A DNA stretch of 64,000 bases from Aphrophora alni (Eukaryota; Arthropoda; Insecta; Hemiptera; Aphrophoridae): assembly GCA_963513935.1 (NCBI GenBank), contig OY740771.1, positions 15,394,954-15,458,953 of the forward strand, in the 5' to 3' direction. Both the position numbers and the translations under genes were made by a program. How positions within the stretch are numbered: position 1 is the first letter of the stretch; every line of letters starts with the position of its first letter. Below, piece by piece: positions 12,493-25,610 of the stretch. Under the pieces are notes generated by a model. The model searched no databases. It worked only from the letters and a program-made list of their open reading frames with translations, and was not told the origin of the DNA.

Positions 12493-12885
12493 CAGGATAA
12501 TATTGAAGGAGTGATTACTATTACAGGATAATATGGAATGAATGGTTACTATCCCAGGATAATATTGAAGGAATATTTACTATCTCAGGATAATATTGAA
12601 GGAATGGTTACTATCCTAGGATAATAATGAATGAATGGTTACTATCCCAGGATAGTATTGAAGGAATGGTTACTATCCCAGGATAATATTGAAGGAATGG
12701 TTTACTATCCCAGGATAATATTGAAGGAATATTTACTATACCAGGATAATATTGAAGGAATGGTTACTATCCCAGGATTATATTGAAGGAATTGTTACTA
12801 TCCCAGGATAATATTGAAGGAGTAGTTACTATCACAGGATAATATTGAAGAAGTAGTTACTATCCCAGGATAATATTGAAGAGAT
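12493..12885 (+). repeat. 31-bp minisatellite, about 12.5 units
   Basis: The unit begins CAGGATAATATTGAAGG and continues AATGGTTACTATCC. Unit starts fall at 12,493, 12,524, 12,555, 12,586, 12,617 and 12,648, exactly 31 bp apart; one later unit has an extra T. The array ends within ~50 bp of the mariner pseudogene. Confidence 0.95.
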
Positions 12886-12929
12886 TTTTTAAATTGTGGC
12901 TTAACATTAATCTTACAAGGGTCCGTCAT

Positions 12930-13500
12930 TTTGAACCAAGAGTAAGTGACAAAGTTTGGTGTGGAAACATCCTTCATCATCCCACAACATAAAAGTTCTA
13001 AACCAAGATGTCTGCAGGAAATGTTATGATGTCGATATTCTGGGATATGAAAAGCCTAATTTTAGTTGACCTATAGGTCTGTTAAGATCAGCTCCAAACA
13101 ATAAATAGTGACAGCTAATGTGAGCTACTGAGTTTATTGAAGCAAAAACTCAGATCTAAAGACGTGGTTAACTTTCATAAGGCGTGATTTTGCTTCAGAA
13201 TAACGTTATACCCACAGTCCTGTGCCTTCAATATCTTGGTTATCAGATGTTGGTTCACCCACCATATAGTCCGGATCTGGTTCCAAGCGATTTTCATCTT
13301 TTTGGCTCATTTAAAGAACATTTGCGAGGGAATCATTATCGATCTGATGAAGAGGCCATCGAAGCGGTGCAAAATTTTCTGAACACGAGACCAAACACAT
13401 TCTTCAAGGAAGGAATTAAAATGCTCGTTTAATGATGGACTAAGTGCATAGAAGTAGGAGGGGATTATGTTGAAAAGTTATGCTACTATTATTTATTTAA
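12930..13500 (+). pseudogene. Mariner transposase relic (DD34D type)
   Basis: Shifting plus frames give KVWCGNILHHP, then SAGNVMMSIFWDMKSLILVD, a damaged middle, then an open frame (13,184-13,432) with HPPYSPDLVPSDFHLFGSFK and AIEAVQNFLN. After two in-frame stops comes WTKCIEVGGDYVEK, the usual mariner C-terminus. The HPPYSPDLxPSD block contains the third catalytic Asp of the DDE/D site. The first Asp region and N-terminal HTH were not found. In life it cut and pasted mariner ends at TA sites. This copy is inactive. Terminal inverted repeats were not located. Confidence 0.85.
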
Positions 13501-15165
13501 GTACAATTAATATATAGATTTTCAATTTCACTTTACTTATTGACTTACCCAGAAAACAATGTTAGGCCTATCCTATCATAAATTTGTTGGTATTGTAGAC
13601 AATTAACTAGAAATTATGTTTTTAATGTTTTGATGATAACTCGATTATCTTTCGGAGCACAAAAGTAATAAAAACATCATTTTTTTTCGCCATTAAGAAA
13701 TAAAAACATCCTGACTCGAGAGTGTGTTTTGTAAAGTTAACAGTTTTCGATATATTTGATATTAAACATTTTTAACGTCCACCCTTTTCAAAATTAAATT
13801 TTTGTTTTTAGTGGATTTGTAAAAATTAATATTAATAATGCGTTTACTAAATTTGAACTCAATATTTTATCTATTTCTGTAGTTATAATGTGTTTTTGTG
13901 AAAAACAAAATGGCGGATAGACAAGTTACTAAGCGTTTGCAGACTTAAGTTTATATGAATGTTTTTCTTTATATATGTAGTCTCAAAGTCTCTGCATATC
14001 TTAGCGAATCACCCGGCCTCTGCATATACTTTTTTTATATGCATGGAAATCACTTTTCATCTTTTCCTTACTTTAACTCCTCAATCTTGCCGTGATTTAA
14101 TCTGTAATCTAATTATTATAATGAACACTCCGCTTGCATTAAATTTTATTTTAATCAAACTATCCCTTCTTGAAATAATACGTAAACATTTCCAAAGTCA
14201 AGTATACCAATACCACTACCTAAGGGTAAAAATTGAATTGTTAAACGCAAGAATCAGTAAAAAAAAAATAGAGTAAAGTAAACAAAGGATAATTGAAATC
14301 GATACATGAAAAATGCTGTATCTCAAAAACTACTTTTCCGATCATCGTGAATTTTTACACGTAACGAAGCGGATTTATCAGTTTTTGTCAATCTTTCTGA
14401 TCGAACAAAAATTTAAAATTGAATTTTTGGTGATGAATCTGATTTTGGGGGTGGGTAAATGAAAAATTTTATGCGATATTTTTTCACAGTTTATTTTGAG
14501 ACATTAATAACATTTTAAGAACCTCTCCACAAAATCTAAATCAAATCTACCAGATCTATAATTACTCTACGCTTGTAATAGTCTGCAAATACAAGAGCAT
14601 CTCTGAGTTTACTACCAGAACTTGTTACTTGCATAAACATCTGCACAGCTTTCCTATCCTACCATTACACATTATGATATTAAGAACAACACATTATTAC
14701 ATCCTTAAAGCGGCATCGGTCTTTTCACTTAGCTGTAACTTACAGACTGAAAACTTTACATCGGTCTCCACCTAGAAGTTCAATTACTTCGAATCAATCG
14801 ATAAGCTTAAATAAGAGATAATTTGTATAGTCTATAAATACTTTTTAATAAACCGTACATTTTAAATCGAGAGATCTGAAAAGAAGCAATTTAATATTAG
14901 AAGAATTGAATACCTCGATCTAGGGCAACCAATTTTGTTTTTACCTTGTATAGGTCAAGTTTTGTAATCGTAAAAAACCTAACCTAACCAACCTGCGTTT
15001 TTAGATCTTTATGTTCACGTAAAGAAATATTTTCAACACGTTGTCGACTTTGTCGTATATACATAAGCAGGATAGTGGCCACAAGATTATTATAAGGACA
15101 TGACATTTGGTATCAGATACTTGACCATAATACATATAGATCCTTATTGAAATTCAAAAAGTTGA
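13501..15165. other. AT-rich DNA, no gene seen
   Basis: The plus frame at 13,959-14,276 (105 codons) is hydrophobic and unrecognised. Codon content looks like chance. A stretch at about 14,290-14,470 has weak similarity to about 56,680-56,755 (TTTTGGTGA...GATTTT...GGGTGG), possibly an old repeat. Confidence 0.4.
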
Positions 15166-15169
15166 AAAT

Positions 15170-15710
15170 CTCAAAATGTCAGCCATTTTAAACAGATTTG
15201 TGTTCAAATCTCGTGTGTTACTCAATTTACAATACACTAAATTAAATAAAAATGTGTAGATTTGAATGCTGCATGTAAAGGTGCCAACCTCACATCTCTA
15301 CGATGAAAAATAGCGAAGTTAGACTTTCAAAGAAAATTAAACGAGCGTAACGAGCGGATGTTCCTTCACATATATGTACAGCTTCGAGGTTCTCTGGGGC
15401 CTAGACACTGCCATGAGCGAAACAAGTGGAATCTTACACTAGATACACATTTGAAAGACTTTAGTGCCTAGCTGACGTTAAAAAAGTAATAATATACACA
15501 ATTCAGACAACCTGTGTAACAATTGTTTTAAACCAACTTAATTTACTGGATAAGTTTCCTTGATCTACAATTAACTTAAAATTACCTACAAGGCCCAAGA
15601 AAGCAACTTTGGGTATTAATTTTAGGGGTACTGCGTGTATTAAGGATTGTCTGATGGGGCTGGGTAAGTACCATGATGACCCGATGAACTTGTTACTGCG
15701 TAGTTTAGGA
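15170..15710 (+). repeat. Family D dispersed repeat, longest copy
   Basis: The first part (CAGCCATTTTAAACAG, ACGATGAAAAATAG) matches 35,415-35,570. The middle (TTCCTTCACATATATGTACA, AAGACAC-like, GCGAAACAAGTGGA) matches 35,670-35,740 and 41,290-41,345. The last part (CCTACAAGGCCCAAGA, GGGGCTGGGTAAGTACCAT) matches 41,440-41,545. Together these define one family of at least 540 bp. No protein is recognisable. Confidence 0.7.
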
Positions 15711-17405
15711 AATATCGATATTATTTATGTTGATTAAATTTTGAAAATATAGTTTTTTAAAGTTTTAATATCTCGGAATCTAATGGAAGGATTTTAGTGA
15801 ATCAGATGAACTCATTTGTTTTCATCTTGACATGAGAAATACAATTAATAATTATTAAATTATTATTTTTCAAGTTATGTTCAAATGTCCGGTATCTAAT
15901 TGTTCATAAGTCATTAATAAACAAATTATTAAGTTAGCCCTCAATAAACTGTTTTCAACTTTGATCTAGACATTCTAACGAACAAAATCATATAAGTAAA
16001 TCCGTGTATAGTCACTCCGGATCAGAATAGACCGCATTTATTGCCCAGACTATACATCTACTGCAAGTACCTCAACCACTTCATTTTCTAAACTTTACGC
16101 TGGTTCCTTCTCACCTCCAATAATTTTCTTCCTTCACTAATCCCTAAATTTCTATTAACACAGTAACCTGCCAGGGTTTTAGTTTTATTTCCGGTTGTTC
16201 ATTGTTCACACTTCTTCAAGATTGTCTTGTAGTAGACCTCTTTCAGTTTCCTTGATAGAGGTTTGTGTCCTTTTGTAGACCACAAATAAAATATCCTCTT
16301 AATTTTTATCACATTCCACTTTGTTTTGGAGTGTTATCACGGAATCCAATTATTTGAACTAATAAGTTCCACTAAAGGTAAAGCCACACAAATTCAAACC
16401 CAGGAAAGATCGCACTTGCCTACTAGATCACAAATACTTTACATGTTGATTTCAACGTGCATATTCAAAAGCTATTTATCCCCAGTTATCAACTATAAAA
16501 TATTAATAAATTCTTTTTATTGTAGGCTACTCACGGACATTTTGTAAAAAAAAAAAGAACACATTTTGTTTTTCTATTAAAAGTAACACAAAATGTTCAC
16601 TTACTAAACTTTCGACGTCTGCTTCATCATAATTCTTTCTCTGTAGAGGTAATATACCAAATATGTCATAATTAAAACCCTCATACATAACCAAACCCTA
16701 ATTTAGAACAATGTGAAATAAATTAACTACAGTTACAAATCAAACTAACAAAACCCAAACGAACAACAACAAATTAAATAACATCTGTGTAACCAAAAAT
16801 TAAAAAACAAAATAATAAATTGTTCGTAAATTGGAGAACACTGTGGGGAGTACAAAATTTTTACAGAGAGTAGGAGCATGAAATACGAGTTTATAAAATA
16901 GACGACAAGCAAGGAGTCTCTAATGCGCAAAGACTATATAAAGGAAGTAATACAAATGACAACACGGCTAATAGTGGCCCTCCTACTTCGCTACTTAATG
17001 TTTATTTAGCCAAATTTCACTTCAGCCCACACCGAGCCGAGTCTAAATGACCCGGGTTTCGACAATCAACCGGTGACCCCGTTGTTATTGTATTCAAATT
17101 TAACCAGTCTTGTGATAAATTCAAACCACGGAAAGGTAAAAAGTCGAGTAACAAATTTACCGGAATTTAAACTCTTCCAAGGACCTGTTTTGTGAAACAG
17201 GACGAATGTTTTAAATACAATGCGCGTGATAAGTATTAATTTAAAAATAAACTTGGTCTGACCGCCCGGATTGCCTATTGTCTAAGTTATGTTTTACGTA
17301 TTGATAATTACAATACTTAAAAAAGTGGCAACGACTAATGGGTAATTTAATTATATTGAAAAAATATTGCACAAACTTTATCTGTACTTTAACAAACACG
17401 TGTGT
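15711..17405. other. AT-rich DNA, no gene seen
   Basis: No supported gene. The frames at 16,326-16,547 (+) and 16,745-16,930 (-) show no recognisable features. Confidence 0.45.
16606..16630 (-). other. Possible CTGAAGA-type motif, diverged, minus strand
   Basis: The minus strand reads ATGATGAAGCAGACGTCGAAAG. It resembles the recurrent motif but lacks the leading CTGAAG, so it is a weak member. Confidence 0.3.
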
Positions 17406-17428
17406 TATATAGTACACATGTACTATAT
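17406..17428. repeat. Perfect 10-bp-arm palindrome
   Basis: ATATAGTACA and TGTACTATAT flank a CA centre, followed by a second weaker palindrome around CACATGTGTG. It may be chance in AT-rich DNA. Confidence 0.7.
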
Positions 17429-17614
17429 CACATGTGTGATATATAAACTGAAATTAAATTTAGCTTCAAAAGTTTATAAAGTACCGGGTTTCCCCTCTTT
17501 GTCTGGGTAGTTTGAGTAAGTGTTCAAGTTTTGTTGGTGTCAATTATTTATAAATAATTTGGTTGAAAATTCCCTTAAATAATTAATCATTTGTATTTAG
17601 TATGTAGTGTACCT

Positions 17615-17643
17615 CTGAAGATGATAGCAGAGCTATCGAAATG
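17615..17643 (+). other. CTGAAGA...GAAATG motif, copy 2, with hairpin
   Basis: CTGAAGAT is followed by GATAGC-AGA-GCTATC (6-bp perfect stem, 3-base loop) and GAAATG. The downstream ~100 bp resembles the sequence after copy 1. Confidence 0.75.
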
Positions 17644-18149
17644 TACATAAGGTAATATAAACGCATTATACAGTATTGTATAGTTGTGTTATTTTGTGGT
17701 TTGGGGTTTTTTTCCTTGTTCATATTATCCATTTGTGTTTGGTGTTTAGTTATCTGCGTTTTCCCTTTAAGTTTGTGATTAATGGAATTTTCAACAAAAT
17801 TATTGTGAATTTCACAACAGATGATTTATCTCAATTATTTACTGTTAATTTGCTTCATATTATATTTGATTTAAATGTTTATTTATTTAAGTATATTTAT
17901 AAGTAATTTGACGATTTTTATTTTATATATGTTGTAATATCTATTATTTAACATTATTTATGTATGTTTTAAATAAATAATTTATGTTAATAATGTTGTA
18001 ATTTGATGTTACGTCGAATAGAAAACCACAACTTAACGTCACCGAAAAATTTCGATTGCATTCTATTTTAGACTCTTCACTCTCTTGTTCACATTTGATT
18101 ATATGTTAGGGGCAATTTGTGTAAAAAAAATAACACCTCTCAAATTATA
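17644..18149. other. AT-rich tail of the motif-bearing repeat; no gene
   Basis: The plus frame at 17,676-17,906 is F/L/I-rich and lies in repeat-like DNA also present after 9,880. I reject it as a gene. Confidence 0.5.
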
Positions 18150-18335
18150 ACTTCGATTCAAAAAAATAAAATTTATTCCAGCTACTTGACACCATTTGTA
18201 ATTTTGGATTGCAATTGTATATTCTTTACCCAATCTTACTTCGATTCAAAAAAATTAAATTTATTCCAGCTTCTTAACTCCATTTCTAATTAATTATAGA
18301 TTACAATTGTATATTCTTAATCTAACCTAACTTTG
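18150..18335 (+). repeat. ~90-bp direct tandem duplication
   Basis: ACTTCGATTCAAAAAAATAA near 18,150 recurs as ACTTCGATTCAAAAAAATTA near 18,238. Each is followed by AATTTATTCCAGCT and ATTGTATATTCTT. A third partial start (CTTTGATTCAAAA) lies near 18,330. Confidence 0.85.
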
Positions 18336-18971
18336 ATTCAAAATTTGAACATTTCGTTTTGCAATGTTCTAACTACACAAATTTAATTCACTTAAGAGAT
18401 TGTTAATTTTCCTGTTTAGAACCGACGATTTTAACTTGAATTTTAAAAACAGTTTTCAGAACATGTGTTTTTTAAACAGCTGCGTATTTCATACAAAATT
18501 TAGGTAAAACGATTTCCCCGGTGGCGATTTCAGTATTCATTGGGGTAACAGAAGTTGCTGGTTAGTAGATAATGGACCAATGGAAGGACAGTAAATGTGA
18601 TTCTTTAATTTTGATTGGATCCTTATAACGCTTTCAATATTTAGCATTTTTTAATTTGGTTAAATCTATTTTTTCGGTAATAAAAAAAACATATTTTTTA
18701 TATCACTTATAACTCATTTTATACTACCCCTTATAGTTTTATCATTATACTACTAGTATATAGATAACCAAATGAAAATAATAATAATTTTTTGTTTTGT
18801 AATTTTCAGGTAAGCAACATCAACTTTGTCATCAATGGCTACTTTTTGGCAGGAATTTATTTCATTTTACAAATAAGGTAAATCAATTAATTTATTTAAG
18901 CTCCCATTATTACAATTTCTTCAAACTTTTTCCAACTTGAAAAAAAATGTAATTGTTGCTTCATTTTCCTT

Positions 18972-19005
<34 letters not shown>

Positions 19006-21529
19006 AAATACAACAAAAGATTGTAGTTATTGACTATTATATTTTAATTCTGGTTCTTTTGAATTGTATAAATCTTGTTAATTCTTGTTTTTGACAACCT
19101 CCATTTTGTAAATAATACAGTCATTTAACATAATTGGAAAATATTGCATAGAAAATATGTATGGCAAATATGAACTACAATAACTTGTCTATTTCAAAAG
19201 CTGTAATGTTTTTTTTGTAAAAACACAAAATGTTGGATTTTCTGAAAACGTGGTAGTTTCGGAGACATCATAGGAACATTTTTATTTAATTTTATCTAAG
19301 GAATCCGCTCCCGAAGTTTGTTAAATAATTTAAGAACCACCCTGTATTAAAAAATCAATAAGCTTAGTCGCTACTCTACACATAATAAACATTACATTTT
19401 TAGTTTGTTATGTAAAATACACCTGAAGTACACAATCTAACAATATTTGTACCTTCCATCTTATCTTTGACGACGATCAAACAATTTTTCTTTTTTGCAT
19501 CAAATTTTACGTCGCTGTCTCAGAAGTTTCAAATGAGACATAAGTCATATTTTAAAAAATCGGTTTTAATCTCAACAAATTTCATAAAATTGTCAAGTGC
19601 AAATGTAATACTTTAATTTTTAATCGCTTATAACTCGTAAAATATTAATGTTTTTATGGTTCCAAAAGATTTATTACACACTTTTAACTATTTTGAATGT
19701 ATCTATGTTAAGAAAATAGTGAAAGACAAAGTTTTTACTGTAGCAAACAATTGTTTCTACAGATTTCAATTTATCAGTAAATTCGTGGTTTTTCATTTAG
19801 GATCCTCCAACATTTAAATTTTAGTCAATTGTGAAGATCAGCTCAATTTATGCGTAAAATCACAAATACAAAATATTTCGGTTGAGGAATATTAGAAACA
19901 AAATAATGAACATTGAACTACTGTCATTTAAAGCTGTTCCTTGACCAAATACGATTTACGGTCCTATCTACATACACATGTTTTTTTAAAACGGCATAGT
20001 ACTTTTTCACTTTTCAACTTACAACTATCGAGCTGAAGTTTTTGTCGACGAATGTTTTTTTGGAGGTATTGAGTTAGAAAGTTTGTATAATATTTTTGTA
20101 CCGATTATTTAATAATAAATGTGAAATTGTTTAAAATGAAGGCTTTGTAAGTCGTAAAATTCAAGGATAAATCATTTACAATAAATAACTATAACACTTT
20201 GACACCAGTTAAACAGACCTAGTGACAATGAACTTAAAACAGCTGAGTACAATATCAAGTAATAGAAATCTTAAAACTACATTCTCAGGTTTCGTGATAG
20301 GGTAGACCAATAAACGCATGTTGTCTAGTCTACACATGTTGGCAAATACAAAACAAATCGGTGTACACAGCTTGTTTGCTGGAATCTATTCTTATCTTGT
20401 GAACTGGATACGGTTTCTTTATCCGTATAGATCGTAAATATGAAAGAATCACGTGTGTTTAGAAAGCCGAACACGAGTCGCATGAGAGGCTGTGTCAATG
20501 AAACACGCGAAGCTCGTCTTAACACGTATCTCAATTGAACTCAACTATCGGGTAATTGATCCTTCATGGTCATATCACGAACTCATGATCACTTTGGGGA
20601 CGATCGTTCCACCTGTCTATTCTCGGTACACAAGTATTCTCTTAGCCGCCATATTGGATTATTCGTGCATGAGAACAATCCGCGTGAGCAGATTGTAAAA
20701 ATAAGGATGTAGGGAAAATGAAAATTAGAAAAATTATATTGTTGTTAACTTGTAAATTTGTATTAAATTGACTTTATTTATTTAGTGAAATTGAAATTTT
20801 TGGTAAAATTTAGGAAGAGTTAAAGCTTTCGGAGGCTCATTGTTGAGTACAACAGTAGCGGTCCTGAAGGATCCTAGCTCGAAATACACATTTTTTCACG
20901 TATCTTAATTTAACTTAACTTAACATCCCTATTTGCTCTGGTTTGTTGGGTTCCGCCTGTTAAATACGACTGAAACCAATGGAGGACATCACCTCTAATT
21001 CTACCATCGGACAGTCTTGACAGTAAAATTTTATGATCAGTATATAAACAAAAATTCCAGCACAACAATTGCTCTTTTTAATGTTTGAATAAACCTGGTT
21101 CATGAAGTGTACCAGTGGGGTTTCAGTGTTTAATTTATTACTAAATCCAAATTGCCATTTAGTAAAATGTTTTGTAATAACGTTGAATCTCGCTGATATT
21201 AAAGAGAGACAGAAGATTTTATTAAAAAAAAAAAAAAAAGAAGATTTTAATATAATGCGAGAGAGAGCACGAGTTTAAAGCACAACCATAGTGAACATAA
21301 AGATTACTCGTCTATAATTTAAAAAAAAGTTTATTAAATGTTTTAAAAAATGTATAAATAAAAAGACGATCCTTCAATTCTAGCTCAAAAATTTTTTTTT
21401 TTTTCTTTCTCACATGTAAAAATAGTAACCGATGTGCAGTTAATTGTCAAATAACAAAGTTTTCCACTGTTTATTTATAAAATTAAAACACCAAAACAAC
21501 ATTGGATTGACAAAACTGACGATGTGAAT
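18336..21529. other. AT-rich DNA, poly-T tract, no gene seen
   Basis: A poly-T tract lies at about 18,975-19,001. ACCACCCTGTATT near 19,337 looks like a lone right end of a TA-targeting element of the CAGGGTG type. A moderately GC-richer stretch at 20,290-20,700 has short frames on both strands and no recognised domain. Confidence 0.4.
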
Positions 21530-21556
21530 CTGAAGATGGCTTAATTTGTCGAAACT
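21530..21556 (+). other. CTGAAGA...GAAACT motif, copy 3
   Basis: CTGAAGATGGCTTAATTTG followed by TCGAAACT. Only a weak stem is possible between the conserved ends. Confidence 0.5.
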
Positions 21557-22544
21557 AAATAAAATTACATATTTTACATTACTTCGCAATATCCAGTAGA
21601 ACCTCGTGTCATGACAACTCTCCAGTGAATACCTAAAACATAAAATAGTACTCGGGCTGTTTTACATTGAAATTCATATAAAAATGAAGAAACAATAGGC
21701 GCCGGATAGGTTAGGTGTCTGTCCGCTTTCAACTCCATATGCATGAGCTGTTAGGTGTGTGAACCAAAGGACATCTACATAACACGAGACTGCTTAATAG
21801 ATTTATGAACACAATAAATTTTACAATAACATATTAAATGGCGCTTTTTCACAGCTTGAGCGAAACAGTCCACAGTGCGAAACAATTTAAATAAATATCA
21901 CATTGAATTAAAGACCAAATGTTTTGCCTTTGTTGTAAATTTGTAAGGATTGTTTTATTATTACTTGTGATAGGTGTTTGTTTCTTGTTTGGTTTGTTTT
22001 ATTTTGTGACGTCTTGTGTGGAGTTTCAAATTTCATTTTGTTTCAGTCTAACATTTATGGTTATTTTAGAATAATTCAAGAATTTTAAATAGGATTTCGT
22101 TATTCACAAATAGAGTGGCAAGTATCGAAACGCCTGTATATCTCTGCTCCTATTAAATATAAAAATTCATGTAACCAGTCATTTATATGACCTTTACCAA
22201 CAGGGTGTTATAAAAGAATTTTGCAAAATATAGAGTGTTAAAATGTGTAAATTAATGTTTTCAAATGTTTGTTTATTATTTAAAATTAGGATTTTCCTAA
22301 TAAGAATACGTGAAAAGGACTGTTAGTTGGGTGTGTATCATCAAAAATAAATAAAAAAAAACTTATAAACTTTCAAATTTGAATTTTAAATATTCGTATT
22401 TATTTATAATTTTTTTAAATAACTGGTTTGTTCACTCAATTGTTTGGACAATTAGAATGAAGATGGTAAAAAAAAAAAGAATTCTGGGTTACCAAAAGCT
22501 AGACTAAACTATCATCAGTTTTGACTTTTTTTTCTATATTTACA
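21557..22544. other. AT-rich DNA, no gene seen
   Basis: No gene supported. Confidence 0.45.
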
Positions 22545-22876
22545 CCAAATGTTAGAATTGATTTCCCTCACCAGTGCAGAAATCCGTGGTAACCACATGA
22601 TTAATTTTAAAGCATATGGGCAGTAAATTATCCTACTTCTTGAATAACACGGTTTTTCAAAGCGTCGATATCTGCATTTTTAGTATGATAAACATTACGT
22701 TTTGATAAACCAAAACAAAATAATCAAAAATGAAGCGTCAGGCAAGCACTCCTGCCATTCTACTGCCCTCATTTCTTTTAATCCATCTTTGTAGAAATGT
22801 TACATTTAAGAGTCCACATACTTGTATAGGATAGTGAGGAGGAGCTCCATCTATTTGAAACCACACATATTTCGGA
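22545..22876 (-). pseudogene. DD41D-type mariner-like transposase relic, C-terminal half
   Basis: The minus-strand translation gives WFQIDGAPPHYPIQV, then RWIKRN, then in a shifted frame AVEWQECLPD, then NVYHTKNADIDALKNRVIQE. These match the order QQDGAPPHY / RWIGR / WP.RSPDLTPLD / ADI..LK.RI of this transposase group. The second catalytic Asp (QIDG) is present. The third is replaced by Ile in LPDASFLI. Several frameshifts and stops make it inactive. No N-terminal half was found; upstream on the minus strand lies possible LINE sequence. Confidence 0.75.
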
Positions 22877-22889
22877 ACCTATGAAGGAC

Positions 22890-23260
22890 TTTGGCCTTCA
22901 GGACAACCTCCCTCTATTCTACTTGGTCCACCTCTGTTGTCTTGTCTTTCTAAAATTTTCTCAAGCCCATCCAAACAAAATTTCCTAGATCTCCTTTATT
23001 TCTTTAATCTCCTGGTTTTCTTAGCAATATTTTCTTCGATACCATTTAATCTAGTATTATTTTCAAAAGACCGAGTAACCTTATTCTGAATTCTTTCATC
23101 TCCAATAATATTTCAAGCTTCCTTTACATTCCGTCGTATCATCCACATACCATATTCACTCCTCAGAGTTCCAGTTTCTCCTCTCGTACTGTCAAGTCTA
23201 AACTTTTGATCCATAAGTGACCAAAGATCTCAATACTGTCTTGTAAACATTTTTGTGACA
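22890..23260 (-). pseudogene. Possible LINE C-terminal fragment
   Basis: The minus strand has a region with few stops reading GDERIQNKVTRSFENNTRLN and later GLEKILERQDNRGGPSR. The pattern of an R-N pair near a basic segment, followed by a D-N-R-G block, loosely resembles the C-terminus of some LINE ORF2 proteins. The similarity is weak and several stops occur. It could instead be unrelated decayed coding DNA. Confidence 0.3.
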
Positions 23261-23344
23261 CTACAAATTTGTTTCATTTCTAGATGTAAAGGAACGCAAA
23301 GATAATCTTTTTCTGCTGTTAATCTATCCTCTGTTTCATTGGCT

Positions 23345-23490
23345 CACTTTTAGTGAGTACGAATGGGGGAAGCCAGAAAGAACCTATTTTGATCTACACT
23401 ATTTAATCTTAATGTAGCCTTGATTTGAATCCGTTCTGTCGGGTCTTTCTTGACCAACACTTGTTCTTTTCCGGCTCCAACGCTATTTTA
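23345..23490 (-). repeat. Family B copy (minus)
   Basis: The plus strand shows AGTGAGTACGAATGG, TTGATCTACAC, TCTGTCGGGTC, TTGACCAACACTTGTTCTTT and CCAACGCT. This is the reverse complement of the family order (GTTGGTCAAGA, GATCTA). Confidence 0.7.
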
Positions 23491-25610
23491 AACTTATTTT
23501 CAGCTAGGATCTGCATAATTAATTTCAGAACAATCATCTGTCAATTCTAACATTGTCCTTATTTATATTTGCAACGAGTGAAAGAAGAAGCATTTTATGG
23601 ATGTCTCCTCTTATCAAAATCGCATGCTTGGCAAATGTTAAAAAGGTCGGACTCCGTTTATTTTTTAGAAATAAAAATGAAGTTTTTACACGAAAAAAAT
23701 ATTAAGATTGTTTTAAACTCTTATGTTTATATTTTGTGTAGTTAATAATAAATATTATGCAGTTGTGTTATTCCTCATCTTACGGGACCAGTTCCAAAAA
23801 AAAACTATTTCCTAACCTCTGAACTAGTTACAATAACAATAAATTACCTATAATAGAAACCGTTAAAATATAAATCATATTTTTCCAGTATTGAATATTT
23901 TATTACGGTACCCCCGTCTATTTACAAACAATCACTGATCGATGGGACAGAATATTTGGGATTCTTTTACGTTCCCGGAAGACATATTGCGGTCGAAGTA
24001 ATTGAATTAGGAAGATCTACGACGTACGATCCGTGACCTAGCCCTTACGTATGTAATTATCCTATGAAACGTAACGTAACGTAACGTTATTTGTGGTCAT
24101 CGTTTGTCATTAGGATACGACATGCCTAGTTGTAGGTGTGGAGTATCCTAACGCATACCGGCACAAACACCAATTACGGAGAAAATACATTGTCCTGTCC
24201 ATTGATTTATAACTATTTTATCATTTATGTTCGATTAGATTATATTTCGATTATTTAGATATTGAAAATCGATAACATCCATCATTTTTTTAATTAGAAA
24301 TAGATTACAGTAAGAGTTAGAGCGTGAGGGAGTACATAAATAAGCCGACTAAAGAAGAATAAATCTAGCTTATTTACAGCTAGATAAATAGAAATAGGGG
24401 CTTGATGAAGATTTATATAGCTGAGGTGGTAAATTACTTGATTTTAATTTGGTTAAGTGATTGAAATATGTAATTAAATTGTTTTTCTTTATACAGAATG
24501 AAATGAAAGTCTTGTCCCCCTCCTCTATTTTGTTCACCAATTTTGTCAGATTTTATTTCATATGAACCATTCATTGTAAACTATTTTTAAATATTAGACA
24601 ATTTTTAGACTCTCTTCCTCCAATACTCTTCTATTCTTGTAATTGCAATTGAGGTTATTTAGATCCACCTTTATATTGTAAAAACCGTGGCACAATCTGA
24701 ATTCAAAAATATTTTACCGTTTCAAAAATATTTTAATTTATGTGCTGGCAATTTTTTTTTTTATTTTCCTTTTCAGTTAATACTGCAGTATATTAAATAA
24801 CTTATAGCGGGTTTTTTCAATTTTTTAATTTAAATCTGTTCAAATTAAAAATAGAAATATTTAGAAACAGTAAAACATTTTAGGTTTTTTGTCTTCATTT
24901 GGAAATAAAATGCGGATTGAAGTAAGGTGTTACTTGAGCTACTGTGTATATGAAATTTTGCAGTTAACCCCCCCCCCCCCCTCAATGGAAAAAATAAATA
25001 AGTTATTTTAATTACTGGATACTTACTTCTTCCACATCATGACAGTCCTTGAAGAACTTTGGGTTCCCTTACGACAGCCGCATATCCTCTGCAATCTTCA
25101 ACTTGTCCTTTTAAATTTCTTACACCCATTCTCTGTAAATCTTTTTCTAGGTCGTCCGCTACTTCTCTACTTTATTTTTCCTTTAGGTTTAAACTCATTA
25201 CAAAGTTATTTATTTCGTAAAAATCGTTTTATAAACAATTATAACTTTAAGACTTTATTGTAAAAATAAAGGAATTTGTCAGCAACGATGTAAACACGGT
25301 TGTCAAATTTGAGCTCCGGTTATAAAAAACGGAAATTTAATTAAAATTTATCAAAAAATGACTTTTGTCGAAATTTGGAGGTTATTTTCTTTTCAAATTT
25401 AAAATTATTGTTTTAGTTAGTTTCAGCAACATTTTATTCTTAAAAATAATTTTAAGAATTTACGAAAAATATAAAGTTTTTAAAACAAATCGTAGATTTT
25501 TTTTTGTACACTCTGTTTTAAAACTATTACTTTCAATGGATTTTAAAGTTTACAGATTCATTAAACGAGGCGAACAATTGTTTAAGCTATTAAATCCATT
25601 TTGTCAAATA
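23491..25610. other. AT-rich DNA, minor simple repeats, no gene seen
   Basis: A short GTAAC microsatellite lies at about 24,067-24,086 and a poly-C run at about 24,967-24,980. A 9-bp stem (TTAGGATAC / GTATCCTAA) lies around 24,110-24,152. The frames at 25,039-25,263 and 25,365-25,637 are not recognised; the second ends inside the left end of the transposon at 25,613. Confidence 0.4.

Noticed and set aside
17615..17643. Hammerhead ribozyme
   Set aside because: CTGAAGATGA...GAAA superficially recalls CUGAUGA...GAAA, but the required CUGAUGA core is not intact in any copy and stems I and III were not identifiable.
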